The position numbers and the translations under genes were made by a program. Positions 8,094 to 16,305 of a DNA stretch of 64,000 bases are shown piece by piece. Each line of letters starts with the position of its first letter. Within the stretch, counting starts at the first letter, position 1. The DNA is taken from assembly GCF_023845585.1 (NCBI RefSeq), contig NZ_JAMQHS010000007.1, positions 1 through 64,000 of the forward strand, in the 5' to 3' direction. The notes below the pieces were generated by a model. It made no database searches and was not told the DNA's origin. It saw only the letters and a list, made by a program, of their open reading frames with translations. The DNA is from Clostridium sp. CMCC3677. Lineage in GTDB: Bacteria; Bacillota; Clostridia; Clostridiales; Clostridiaceae.

Positions 8094-8849
8094 TTATACT
8101 CCCCCTTCTGCAAAAGGAGCATAAGTTTCTCTACAGCTTCCATTTTTTGTTACATTATTACCTTTTATATGGAATTCGCCTTCTATTGATACTCCATTTT
8201 CTGTATTTCCCTTAGTCATGAGTATTTGGCTTTGAGCACTTATGTTTATGTTATTTTTTGTTCTTATTATTATTTCTCCACCTGCATTTAGGTTTAATCC
8301 AGTTGGACTTGTAAGAGTTATTCCACTTTCATCTTCAAAATTTATACTTAATGGTTCTCTGCTTCCACCTTTTATATTTAGAGCTCCTGAAAGCATTGCT
8401 ATTTCACTCCCATGATCTGTTTGAAAGTATCTATTTATTGTGTCAGATGTGCCTTCACAAGTGTCTCCATTTTTTCTTACGCAGCCTGTAACAATTGGTT
8501 CTTCATTACCTTCACTTGGAAAATAGAGTCTTACACTTTCTCCAATTCTAGGCATTGCATACATTATGTTTACTGATGGTGGTGCATATCTAAACCAAAA
8601 AGCTTCACCTTCATTTTGGTTTTCGTCTATATCTAAATGAATCTTTACTAATTCTTCTTTTACTGCTAGAACTTTTCCGACAACAGATGCTCCACTTAAA
8701 AGTGAATTATATAATTTTGTTTGCCATACCCCATTTTTTCTGCATAATTTATATTCATAGGTTATTTCCTCTTTATTTCTATAGGCTTCATACTCTCTAA
8801 GATATAATTCTTTTTGCTTAAAGTAAATTTTAGAATCAATTACTTTCAA
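8094..8849 (-). pseudogene. VgrG C-terminal fragment leading an effector cassette
   Basis: The ~250-residue frame matches residues ~252-501 of the VgrG at 10623-12128, from SKIYFKQKELY through the OB domain (NIMYAMPRIGESVRLYFPS) and beta-helix to the same end, YAPFAEGGV. The gp27-like N-terminal half is absent, and the only initiator is a TTG at 8849 with no good ribosome binding site. It ends one base before an effector gene, in the same arrangement as the complete VgrG and its effector. It looks like a recombination arm rather than a functional spike. Confidence 0.85.
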
Positions 8850-8852
8850 ATT

Positions 8853-8895
8853 AAATAAAGATAATACAGTTTATTATTTGTATTATCTTTATTTT
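8853..8895. terminator. Terminator-like hairpin upstream of the vgrG fragment
   Basis: Arms AAATAAAGATAATACA and TGTATTATCTTTATTTT form a long AT-rich stem that can act on both strands. It separates the immunity gene at 9062 from the next cassette. Confidence 0.6.
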
Positions 8896-9061
8896 ACTTC
8901 AATTATTCTTCATCTTTTACTGATTCTATACTCAATAAGATATTGGTTCATTTTCCTAACAATACACCCTGAAGTTTCATCAATATTGATATCTTATATA
9001 AATTTATTCCATGTAGCTTTTACAGTTTATTGAATATTTTGTAATCTACATCATATAATAA

Positions 9062-9478
9062 TTACTTGTTATTCTCTCTATATTTTTTAGACATATTATC
9101 AATTTCTTTATAAAAACCATCCGGAATTGTATAATCAATTTCTTGCTCAGGTGTAACTCTAGCCAAATCACCATACACTTCTAAATGTAGAATATTATTT
9201 TGATTGTTATCACTCAATCCTATTATAACATCTGGAGTAGTATTAGGTGCATTGCGGTTAGAACGTTCAGAAAACTGTACGCCCTTTAGATAATTCATAA
9301 TTTCTAATATATCATTTTTATCTTCAGTACTAAAGCTTCCACCAAAATATAAAATTGTAATGGTATCAATACTCTCTGTATCAACATTTTCAAAAAGTTT
9401 TACTTTAGTACTATTGTGACACACCCCCATTAATAATATTATAAGAATTATGCTTATTGCTATAAATATTTTTTTCAT
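9062..9478 (-). CDS. Membrane-anchored putative immunity protein
   Basis: The 138-residue protein opens with KK and a ~17-residue hydrophobic segment (IAISIILIILLMGVC). The Cys context is not a standard lipobox, so an uncleaved anchor is as likely as a lipoprotein. The rest is a small soluble domain (DTITILYFGGSF; TPDVIIGLSDNN; YTIPDGFYKEID), expected outside the membrane. It directly follows the caspase-like effector at 9575, so it is the likely immunity protein. Its location suggests the toxin is met at the cell surface. The ribosome binding site is AGGAG ahead of ATG 9478. Confidence 0.65.
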   Translation of the reverse strand: MKKIFIAISIILIILLMGVCHNSTKVKLFENVDTESIDTITILYFGGSFSTEDKNDILEIMNYLKGVQFSERSNRNAPNTTPDVIIGLSDNNQNNILHLEVYGDLARVTPEQEIDYTIPDGFYKEIDNMSKKYRENNK

Positions 9479-9574
9479 AATAGTTCTCCTTCCATATACA
9501 AATACATAGATATAAAATAATATTGAAATTATTAATAAACAGTTATAATTTCAACAATAATTGCATTATTCTCT

Positions 9575-10621
9575 TTACTTTATTCGCACTTTTCCTTGTC
9601 TTTTTCTTATTGGCCATCCCTCACTATCTCTTGGAACATATCTCCACCATGTCGGTTGACCAGTTGTCTCCGCTGGAGCTAAAGAATTTTCTGGAAGTAC
9701 ACCATATGTATCCTCATCTTTATATGAACCTTCTCCTCCTGCAACCTCCTCTGATTTCTCTGGTTTCTCATCATTATAAGCATAGACTGTTCCACCATCC
9801 CATCCTGTTATCTCATTTGCGTCAACAACATCCTCAAATGCGCTTGCTGTATTTTGTGCATCAGGATTAGCAGAATTACAAGAACTAAAATATAATTCAT
9901 TCATTTTTTTCTTCTCTAAATCTGATATCAATATATCTTTATTCTTGTTATTTTCATGAATAACTGTTTTATCCGCTCCAATCCTACACCATTCCTTTTC
10001 TTTACCTTCATCACCATGAAAATACATAAATCCTGCACCTTTATAATCGTCATCATCTATATCTGGATCTATACTACCATGCAAAATAATTTGAACAGCA
10101 TCAATAGTCTTAGATTTATCATCCATATTATCCCATTCTCGTTTAAAATCACTTGAATTGGTAACTGGCCTTAAAATCGGGTCAGTTCCTGGATATTTTT
10201 TCTTATATTTTTCTTTCTCTATCTCAGCTTGCTCATCAAATGAATGCTTATGATCACCAGATTCTATACCTGGTTGATAAAAAATATAGCATACATGATC
10301 ACTAGAAATATCATCATTTTCTGTGCTTGATGAACCAGAATCAAATGGAAATATAAAAGCTCCAACCAATAATTTAAATGCTTCTTCGAGCAGTTCTTCC
10401 TCATCTTCATCAATCTCACCATCTTCAAAGACATCTGCCATTATTGCCACTGCTCCAAGTACAGCCATTCCTCCCGTAGGTTGTGAAGCCATTCCACCTA
10501 CAGCTTGTGAACTATTTCCAGAAACTGCAGATACTATAGATTTCACTGCACTGCCTATTGCATTTGCTACTGCTGCCACTGCTCCAACAACAGCACTTAC
10601 TACGCTATTAAAAAATGACAT
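9575..10621 (-). CDS. Effector with shared N-terminal domain and caspase-like C-terminus
   Basis: This is a 348-residue effector. Residues 1-90 carry the shared hydrophobic Ala/Val/Gly region and an acidic FEDGEIDEDEEEL segment ending FKLLVGAF. The C-terminal domain (~115-320) has a hydrophobic strand ending in LHGS (His ~181) and a strand LYFSSCNSA (Cys ~248), followed by a helix and TGWDGGTVYAY. The strand-His-Gly, strand-Cys spacing is that of clan CD (caspase/CHAT/C80-like) cysteine peptidases; this is a motif-based assignment. The start is ATG 10621, one base after the complete VgrG's stop, with GGAGGGG inside vgrG. This is the effector in the active position. A longer 17-residue frame extension upstream is only vgrG overlap. 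Confidence 0.75.
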   Translation of the reverse strand: MSFFNSVVSAVVGAVAAVANAIGSAVKSIVSAVSGNSSQAVGGMASQPTGGMAVLGAVAIMADVFEDGEIDEDEEELLEEAFKLLVGAFIFPFDSGSSSTENDDISSDHVCYIFYQPGIESGDHKHSFDEQAEIEKEKYKKKYPGTDPILRPVTNSSDFKREWDNMDDKSKTIDAVQIILHGSIDPDIDDDDYKGAGFMYFHGDEGKEKEWCRIGADKTVIHENNKNKDILISDLEKKKMNELYFSSCNSANPDAQNTASAFEDVVDANEITGWDGGTVYAYNDEKPEKSEEVAGGEGSYKDEDTYGVLPENSLAPAETTGQPTWWRYVPRDSEGWPIRKRQGKVRIK

Positions 10622-10622
10622 C

Positions 10623-12128
10623 TTACACCCCTCCTTCTGCAAAAGGAGCATAAGATTCTCTACTGCTTCCATTTTTTATTACGTTATTTGCTCTAATATG
10701 GAATTCGCCTTCTATTGAAACTCCATTTTCTGTATTTCCTTTAGTCATGAGTATTTGACTTTGTGCACTTATATTTATATTATTTTTTGTGCTTATTACT
10801 ATTTCTCCACCTGCATTTAAATTTAATCCAGTTGGGCTTGTAAAAGTCACTCCACTTTCATCATCAAAATTTATACTTAATGGTTCTTTACTTCCACCAT
10901 TTATATTTAATGCCCCCGGAAGTATTGCTATTTCACTTCCATGTTCTGTTTGAAAGTATCTACTTGTTGTATCAGAAGTTTGAATGCATGTGTCTCCATT
11001 TTTTCTTACGCAACCTGTAACAATTGGCTCTTCATTAAATTCACCTAAAAAATATAGTCTTACATTTTCATTAGTTTTAGGCATTGCGTACATTATATTT
11101 GTTGTTGGTGGTGCATATCTAAACCAAAAAGCTTCACCTTCACTTTGATTTTCGTCTATATTTAAATGAAGCTTTACTTTTTCGCCCTGAACTGCAAGGA
11201 CTTTTCCTTCAAGTGATGCTCCACTTAAAAGTGAATTATATAATCTTCTTTGCCATACTCCATTTTTTCTGCATAACTTATATTTATAAATTAGTTCTTC
11301 TTTATTTCTATAAGCTTCATACTCTCTAGCATATAATTCTTTTTGCTTAAAGTAAACTTTTGAACCAATTTCAAGGATAGTTCGCATTTTTATTTTATAG
11401 TAAAAATAGTCAGTGTCATGATAAACTTCATCTCCACCAGCTTCATGAAATCTTTGTAAATCTTTGAAAGCCTCATAGTTCATCTTATCATTTAATTTAT
11501 AACTATGCTCACTTGGTATTCCAAAATTAAACATATAATTCAAATTTATTATATCACAATATAATTCTGATTTTAATTCACTTGCAATCCTCTTTAAAAA
11601 GTTCCAATCTGTTTCCTTATATTGAAATAAGGGCTTATCTATTTTTTGTCCTTTCCCTATATTTTGAGTAAAAGTGTAACCTGAATACTCTTTTAATATT
11701 TCATTTATAAGAGCATCATAAGTCATATCAACATTTTGAAAAGATCTACTCTTTTCTTTTATATCTAATTTAAAACTTGAAGTTAAAGCTTGAATTTCTA
11801 AATAATATATTCCATTTATATTGGTTGTCCTAATATTTTGCACTATTCCATTAAATAATCTTTTACTATTTCTTTCATTAACTTCATTTATATTTATTGT
11901 ATTTTCATCACTGTTTGTACTCTCATTATCTATATCTTCTATTTCTTCATAAACACATATTTCATCTTCTGTGGAAGCTTTTATAGCAGAATTAAAATTT
12001 ATACTGTCATCTATTAAACATTTTAAATATAAATATCCATGTTCATTAGGTTTATTTTCAATTTTTATATCTACTATCTTCATTAACTCATATGGCGATT
12101 TTACCCTTAATCTATTAATTTCTCCCAT
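10623..12128 (-). CDS. vgrG: VgrG-type spike protein, active-position copy
   Basis: This 501-residue trimeric spike protein is expected at the tip of the tube. Residues ~1-240 form the gp27-like region, including RLFNGIVQNI, KSRSFQNVDMTYD and a QYKETDWNFLKRIASEL motif typical of phage late control D/VgrG. Residues ~270-370 are the gp5 OB domain (NIMYAMPK, RLYFLG, VRKNGDTC). Residues ~390-500 are the beta-helix (GLNLNAGGEIVIS; INISAQSQILM). It ends YAPFAEGGV, one base before the effector start. An upstream DUF4280 gene probably supplies the sharp tip. Its last ~250 codons are duplicated at 8094-8849 and 1-607. Confidence 0.93.
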   Translation of the reverse strand: MGEINRLRVKSPYELMKIVDIKIENKPNEHGYLYLKCLIDDSINFNSAIKASTEDEICVYEEIEDIDNESTNSDENTININEVNERNSKRLFNGIVQNIRTTNINGIYYLEIQALTSSFKLDIKEKSRSFQNVDMTYDALINEILKEYSGYTFTQNIGKGQKIDKPLFQYKETDWNFLKRIASELKSELYCDIINLNYMFNFGIPSEHSYKLNDKMNYEAFKDLQRFHEAGGDEVYHDTDYFYYKIKMRTILEIGSKVYFKQKELYAREYEAYRNKEELIYKYKLCRKNGVWQRRLYNSLLSGASLEGKVLAVQGEKVKLHLNIDENQSEGEAFWFRYAPPTTNIMYAMPKTNENVRLYFLGEFNEEPIVTGCVRKNGDTCIQTSDTTSRYFQTEHGSEIAILPGALNINGGSKEPLSINFDDESGVTFTSPTGLNLNAGGEIVISTKNNINISAQSQILMTKGNTENGVSIEGEFHIRANNVIKNGSSRESYAPFAEGGV

Positions 12129-12160
12129 ATATTTTTCCCCTTAAGTTTTATAATTTTTTA

Positions 12161-12538
12161 CTATTGTCCATCTGTAACAAATTTTATTATTCCTCCATAT
12201 GCACATATCAATGTTGAATCCGTAGTCAATGCCGGTTCTCCATCAACTAAAGTATCTTCTTTAGTATTCATCCACTCTTTTAATATCTTTACTTTGCATT
12301 TTTTCCCCGTTACTGTATCACCTCTTTCTTTTGTTAAAGTAACATTTTCACTTGAAGGGCAGTTCCCTTTACATACTCCAAAGCAACTTATATTTTTATC
12401 TACCACATTGTCACTTTCATTCATCATTGGATTTCCATTTGAATATGTTCCATGACTTGTAGGCAGATTTATTCTTTTTTTATGGCTTCCTTTATTACAT
12501 TTCATTTTAGCTCCCCTAACTACATATGCCTGTGCCAC
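12161..12538 (-). CDS. PAAR-like spike-tip protein, DUF4280
   Basis: The ~125-residue protein has the cysteine pattern of DUF4280 PAAR-like proteins: an initial YVVRGAKMKCNKGSH, an internal CFGVCKGNCPS, and a C-terminal LTTDSTLICAYGG that is the family hallmark. Such proteins cap VgrG spikes in contractile injection systems of Firmicutes and others. I prefer the GTG at 12538, eight bases after AGGAG, over the ATG at 12547, which abuts the ribosome binding site. The next gene downstream is vgrG, fitting a tip-spike-effector order. Confidence 0.88.
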   Translation of the reverse strand: MAQAYVVRGAKMKCNKGSHKKRINLPTSHGTYSNGNPMMNESDNVVDKNISCFGVCKGNCPSSENVTLTKERGDTVTGKKCKVKILKEWMNTKEDTLVDGEPALTTDSTLICAYGGIIKFVTDGQ

Positions 12539-12608
12539 ATTTATCATCTCCTATTTTTTAAATTAAGATTATGTTTTACTTAAATGTTGATATTCTAAAA
12601 GATAGACT

Positions 12609-13136
12609 TTAATCATCAATTTCTAATCTTTTTAAACACATTCCTTTAAATTCCCTTCTAAGCAAACTTTCAGCAACATCTAATCTTATTACCACCAAGG
12701 TTTTTGAGCTTTCTTTTATTTTAAAAATCTTTTTATTTCTAATTTTTTCTTTATCTAATATAATTTTTTTTACTACAGTTTTATTTAAATTTAATTCTGC
12801 TTTTTCACTTAAACATTCTATTTCTTCAAATATTGGCATATAATAATTTTCTTGTCTTTCATGTGGTAAATCTATTAAAGGAATGATTTTAAATAAAATT
12901 TCTGAATCATACTTTTCAATTATTTTTTTCATTTCTTTTGAAATAAGAAATAGATTTCTATCTAGGATATCTAAAAACTCGGCCTCATCAGTGCACTTAA
13001 CATTTAAAATAACAATATCATCAATTTTATGAGCATTTAATAAATTAATATTTCTAACATCAATATTTCTAAATACATCCATTAACATTGGCGTATTAGT
13101 ATATTCCTCATCCTGCTTTAATAAAAAGTAATCCAT
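12609..13136 (-). CDS. Uncharacterised protein, DUF1629/Imm11-like
   Basis: The 175-residue protein has no membrane segment. The architecture, an N-terminal Y-F-L-L strand then a long alternating region ending with VVIRLDVAESLLRREFKGMC and LKRLEID, recalls the DUF1629/Imm11 proteins often encoded beside DUF4280 tips, but the similarity is weak. It sits between a helical protein and the PAAR-like gene in the spike module, starting at ATG 13136 after GAAAGGAAC. It could be an adaptor for the tip or an immunity protein; I cannot choose. Confidence 0.45.
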   Translation of the reverse strand: MDYFLLKQDEEYTNTPMLMDVFRNIDVRNINLLNAHKIDDIVILNVKCTDEAEFLDILDRNLFLISKEMKKIIEKYDSEILFKIIPLIDLPHERQENYYMPIFEEIECLSEKAELNLNKTVVKKIILDKEKIRNKKIFKIKESSKTLVVIRLDVAESLLRREFKGMCLKRLEIDD

Positions 13137-13165
13137 GTTTGTTCCTTTCTCTCATATTTAGTTGA

Positions 13166-13762
13166 TTAATTTTGAGAATATATCAAAATATTATAATCCT
13201 TATATTCTCCTGCCATAATAACTATGTCTTCTTTCTTTTTCATTTCTTTATATGAAGTACATTCTAAGAAACTTTCTAACATCTTCATAATTATGCCTAT
13301 AGCTAAACCATGATATTTTTCTGCTTCTCTTAACTTTATAACTTCTATATCCTTTTCCTTAATAGTTCTGCCATATTCTTTTTTCTTCTCTGAAAGTTCT
13401 TTCATATGATTAAATAAAGGTTCATAAATAAAATCTAAATCTATATTTATTGAACATTCCTCTTTATCTAAAAACCATTTTTCATCATAAAAATCAATTC
13501 TCCATTGTCCTTTATTTTCAAGAATCTTTGTTCTAAGCATTGAAAAATAAATATATCTTATTTCTCCTTTTTGCTCTTTTTCCTGAAGTAAAATAGCTTC
13601 TGTACATATAGAATTAAATTTTGAGATCAAATTTTCTTTAATACTCTCTCTTTCAGTTTTATATTTTTCTATTATTTTTTCAAATTCAGTAATATATCTG
13701 TTGTGTACATACTTTTCTTCAAATTCTTTTAATACTTTTTCCTTATCAACTTGTATTATCAT
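13166..13762 (-). CDS. Uncharacterised helical protein of the spike module
   Basis: The 198-residue, Lys/Glu-rich protein has predicted long helices (residues ~5-60 and ~110-165) around a short beta region (QWRIDFYDEKWFLDKEE). No known family is recognised. It lies directly between the first VgrG (stop 13785) and the DUF1629-like gene, so it probably belongs to the spike or effector-loading module. GGTG at 8 bp spacing precedes ATG 13762. Confidence 0.55.
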   Translation of the reverse strand: MIIQVDKEKVLKEFEEKYVHNRYITEFEKIIEKYKTERESIKENLISKFNSICTEAILLQEKEQKGEIRYIYFSMLRTKILENKGQWRIDFYDEKWFLDKEECSINIDLDFIYEPLFNHMKELSEKKKEYGRTIKEKDIEVIKLREAEKYHGLAIGIIMKMLESFLECTSYKEMKKKEDIVIMAGEYKDYNILIYSQN

Positions 13763-13784
13763 CTCTTTAACACCTGCATTTTTT

Positions 13785-15209
13785 CTAACTTTGGATATTT
13801 ACTTTTCCACCACTCATTACTACATCATCTTGTATTGTCATATTTGCTCCTGCTTGAGTTAAATTAATTCCTGCATCGCCTTGTATTATTACTTTTCCGC
13901 CTCCACTTATAGATACATCTCCTCCAGCACTCATAACTATACTTTTATCACTATTTACCTCTATTCCACCATCATCTGTTAATCTCATAAGTAAATTCCC
14001 ATTTCCTATTATTTCAACAGCACCAGAACTCATAACAATTTCTTTTCCATATTTAGTTCCAATACTCTTTCGTGAAGGATCACTACGCTTAGAAGAATTA
14101 CTTGATTGTAGGTTAACTGAACTTATAGAGTAAGCATTGCTTTCCACGTTATCTGGAAAATATAATCTTATTGCATCTCCAACTTCAGGCATACAATACC
14201 ATCCAGTTCCATCTGGTGATGAAAATACAGTAGAGTATTCAAACCATTTTGCACCTTCACATTGTGTTGGACTTCCATCAATCTCTAAAGAAACCTTAAC
14301 CCTATCTTTTTCTGTGTCTAACACTCTTCCTTGAAGGGAAATTCCAACTATTTTGTTGTTATAAATTTTTCTTACTTTCATTCCATTTTCATCTCTCAAA
14401 ATATACTTATTTGAAATTACACCATTTATAAGTTCTAATTCTGTTCTATATATATAAAGACTTCTTCCTTTAAAATTAACTAAATTATATAACTTCATTA
14501 CTATATTAGTTACTACTTCATAACTTATTAAATTAATATCATTTAAATCATCAATATCATTTTCTGATTTAAGTCTGTATTCTTGTAGCCCTTTCTTTAT
14601 TGAATAATTAAATTCATCAAGTTCATATAATGTTGAACATCCTGAATTCCCCATGAAATATTTTATTCCTGATAAAGTGCATTCAGGAACTAATGGAACA
14701 TAAAAATGCGATGCTAATCTTTTTAGAAGTTCCCAATCTGTTTCTCTGTATTGAACTATTAATTTATCAATTTTAGTTTGATTAGTAATATAATTTAATA
14801 TTTGTACATCATTGTAATCACTAATAATTTCACTAAAAACATTTTTATAAGTATAATTTTCATTTTGGAATGTCCTATTCTTTTTCTTTATATCAAGTAA
14901 AAATGTATTACTTAATGCTTCTACTTCTAAAGTTCTTACATTATTAGCTGCATTAATACCAATATTAGTAACAATTCCTTCAAATACATTAATTACACTG
15001 CTACTATTGTTTTTTAATGATATTTTAATACTTGATTCAGCATCTGCTGTTTCAACATAATTATCATTACTATCATCGTCAATTATTCCACTTATATAAA
15101 GTTTTGCATGTTCATTTAACTCTCTAATAATTTTTAATTTGGTTATTTTTTGAAACCTATATGGTTCTATTAAAATATCTCCTTGAGTATACGTATATCC
15201 ATTACGCAT
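13785..15209 (-). CDS. vgrG: VgrG-type spike protein, second copy
   Basis: The 474-residue VgrG has a gp27-like domain (VFEGIVTNIG; KNRTFQNENYTY; QYRETDWELLKRLASHF), a gp5 OB domain (~290-370: GISLQGRVLD, WYCMPEVGDAIRLYFPD) and a short C-terminal beta-helix of repeated V/I-G motifs (VEIIGNGNLLM; GGDVSISGGGKVIIQGDAG). It differs clearly from the vgrG at 10623: a different beta-helix end (GGKVNIQS) and no effector directly behind it. This may be the core spike of the structural machine, with the other carrying exchangeable effectors. It begins at ATG 15209 after AAGGGG; the DUF1795-like gene lies just upstream in the operon. Confidence 0.92.
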   Translation of the reverse strand: MRNGYTYTQGDILIEPYRFQKITKLKIIRELNEHAKLYISGIIDDDSNDNYVETADAESSIKISLKNNSSSVINVFEGIVTNIGINAANNVRTLEVEALSNTFLLDIKKKNRTFQNENYTYKNVFSEIISDYNDVQILNYITNQTKIDKLIVQYRETDWELLKRLASHFYVPLVPECTLSGIKYFMGNSGCSTLYELDEFNYSIKKGLQEYRLKSENDIDDLNDINLISYEVVTNIVMKLYNLVNFKGRSLYIYRTELELINGVISNKYILRDENGMKVRKIYNNKIVGISLQGRVLDTEKDRVKVSLEIDGSPTQCEGAKWFEYSTVFSSPDGTGWYCMPEVGDAIRLYFPDNVESNAYSISSVNLQSSNSSKRSDPSRKSIGTKYGKEIVMSSGAVEIIGNGNLLMRLTDDGGIEVNSDKSIVMSAGGDVSISGGGKVIIQGDAGINLTQAGANMTIQDDVVMSGGKVNIQS

Positions 15210-15229
15210 TAAAATCCATCCCCCTTACC

Positions 15230-15808
15230 TTATTTTATTATTCTTATAGTTTTAATAACTTGAAAAGCAATCTCTCTCCACTCTTTACATTCATTATATA
15301 TACAGCTAAATGTTCCCATTAGAGTTTTTCCTTCAAACTCAAGAAAAAACATTATGTTATATAATGAATCATCAATAGCATAGCTTTTAAATTCAAAGAA
15401 TCCAATATTTTTAGAATCAACTTCTAACACTCCATCTTCATAAAATACATTTGATGGATTAGTTTTTCTTATAATAACTTTCATTCCATTTTTTAATTTT
15501 TCAACATTTTCTTCTTCTAATGGACTATTAATCTTTTTTAACGTTATACATATATTTCCTTTTTCATTACATTTAATTATTTCTGGTCTACTTTCAGATG
15601 GATATTTAAGCTTTCTTGCTGCCAGTGACATCTCGTTAAAATCTTTCGGAATGTATATTTTTAAAGCTTCATCAAAGAATTCACTTTCTTCAAATTCATA
15701 ATATCTCTTTCCGATTTTTACCGGACCATTTGTTATATCTTTTCTAAGTTCCTTTTCCTCTGCTTCATTAATAAAATCTAATATTTTTTCATCTACTCTT
15801 TCATCCAT
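15230..15808 (-). CDS. DUF1795/DcrB-like protein, possible effector chaperone
   Basis: The 192-residue protein resembles the DcrB/Mog1-like fold (DUF1795): a YYEFEESEFFDEALKIYIPK region with the strand-turn-P-x-D/G-F pattern, strands such as ICITLKKI, and a C-terminal FLEFEGKTLMGTFSCIYN followed by a WREIAFQVIKTI helix. In proteobacterial type VI systems, DUF1795 proteins (Eag) shield hydrophobic N-terminal segments of effectors while they dock on VgrG. Here it sits between VgrG (15209) and an effector (16306) whose N-terminus is very hydrophobic, which fits that role. Family and function are inferred from pattern and context. Confidence 0.5.
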   Translation of the reverse strand: MDERVDEKILDFINEAEEKELRKDITNGPVKIGKRYYEFEESEFFDEALKIYIPKDFNEMSLAARKLKYPSESRPEIIKCNEKGNICITLKKINSPLEEENVEKLKNGMKVIIRKTNPSNVFYEDGVLEVDSKNIGFFEFKSYAIDDSLYNIMFFLEFEGKTLMGTFSCIYNECKEWREIAFQVIKTIRIIK

Positions 15809-15952
15809 ATTTCTCGTCCTTTCATAACTTTATAACATTATAAAAACAGCTTGAATAAACTTGTGTTGTTTTACCTTCACCAAACTCTGTTTTAGCTTCT
15901 TTTGATAGTATCTATTGCATTGCAATGTGTTTTACAATTATTCTTATCAATA

Positions 15953-16276
15953 TCAGCTAGTCCAAATTAAAAGTTTTCTAATAAATACCATAGTACAAAT
16001 TACTATAATTACTATTTTTCCCTTCTTGTCAGATTCTTTAAAATCTTTAACTAATGACTTGCAACATAGTGTAGCAGCATGTATCACTGCTACTATAGGT
16101 ACTAAGAGTAATGCTCCTTTTATTATTGAACATATATATTCTATAACAAAAAATACATTAACTGTTGGCATCGTATCTTTTATTAATGCATGCGCAGTGG
16201 CTACTATATAAATAATAGTACTTAATATAAATGCAACCGCTAAATACGTTCTCAATATTTGGAATAATTTTTTCAT
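15953..16276 (-). CDS. Membrane immunity protein (putative)
   Basis: The 107-residue protein has three hydrophobic segments: ~7-28 (LAVAFILSTIIYIVATAHAL), ~42-70 (a pair of strongly hydrophobic stretches) and ~85-102 (IVIIVICTMVFI). The start is ATG 16276, with GGAGG 8 bp upstream; the frame extends to 16297 without need. It follows the effector at 16306, which has no enzyme motif, so a membrane-active toxin with a membrane immunity protein is the simplest reading. The 140 bp between this gene and 15808 hold nothing recognisable. Confidence 0.6.
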   Translation of the reverse strand: MKKLFQILRTYLAVAFILSTIIYIVATAHALIKDTMPTVNVFFVIEYICSIIKGALLLVPIVAVIHAATLCCKSLVKDFKESDKKGKIVIIVICTMVFIRKLLIWTS

Positions 16277-16305
16277 AATTATGTCCTCCTTCTGCATAAT
16301 TATTT

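Noticed and set aside
7800..8189. Plus-strand frames opposite effector N-terminal domains (also 10323-10718 and 16940-17206)
   Set aside because: They recur only because the effectors share their N-terminal coding sequence; no start signal or plausible protein.
1..9000. Rhs or WapA-type toxin cluster
   Set aside because: No YD-repeats or Rhs core motifs; the cassettes are linked to vgrG ends instead.
9400..9478. Lipoprotein signal in the immunity protein at 9062
   Set aside because: The Cys is preceded by M-G-V rather than a standard lipobox, so I call it only membrane-anchored.
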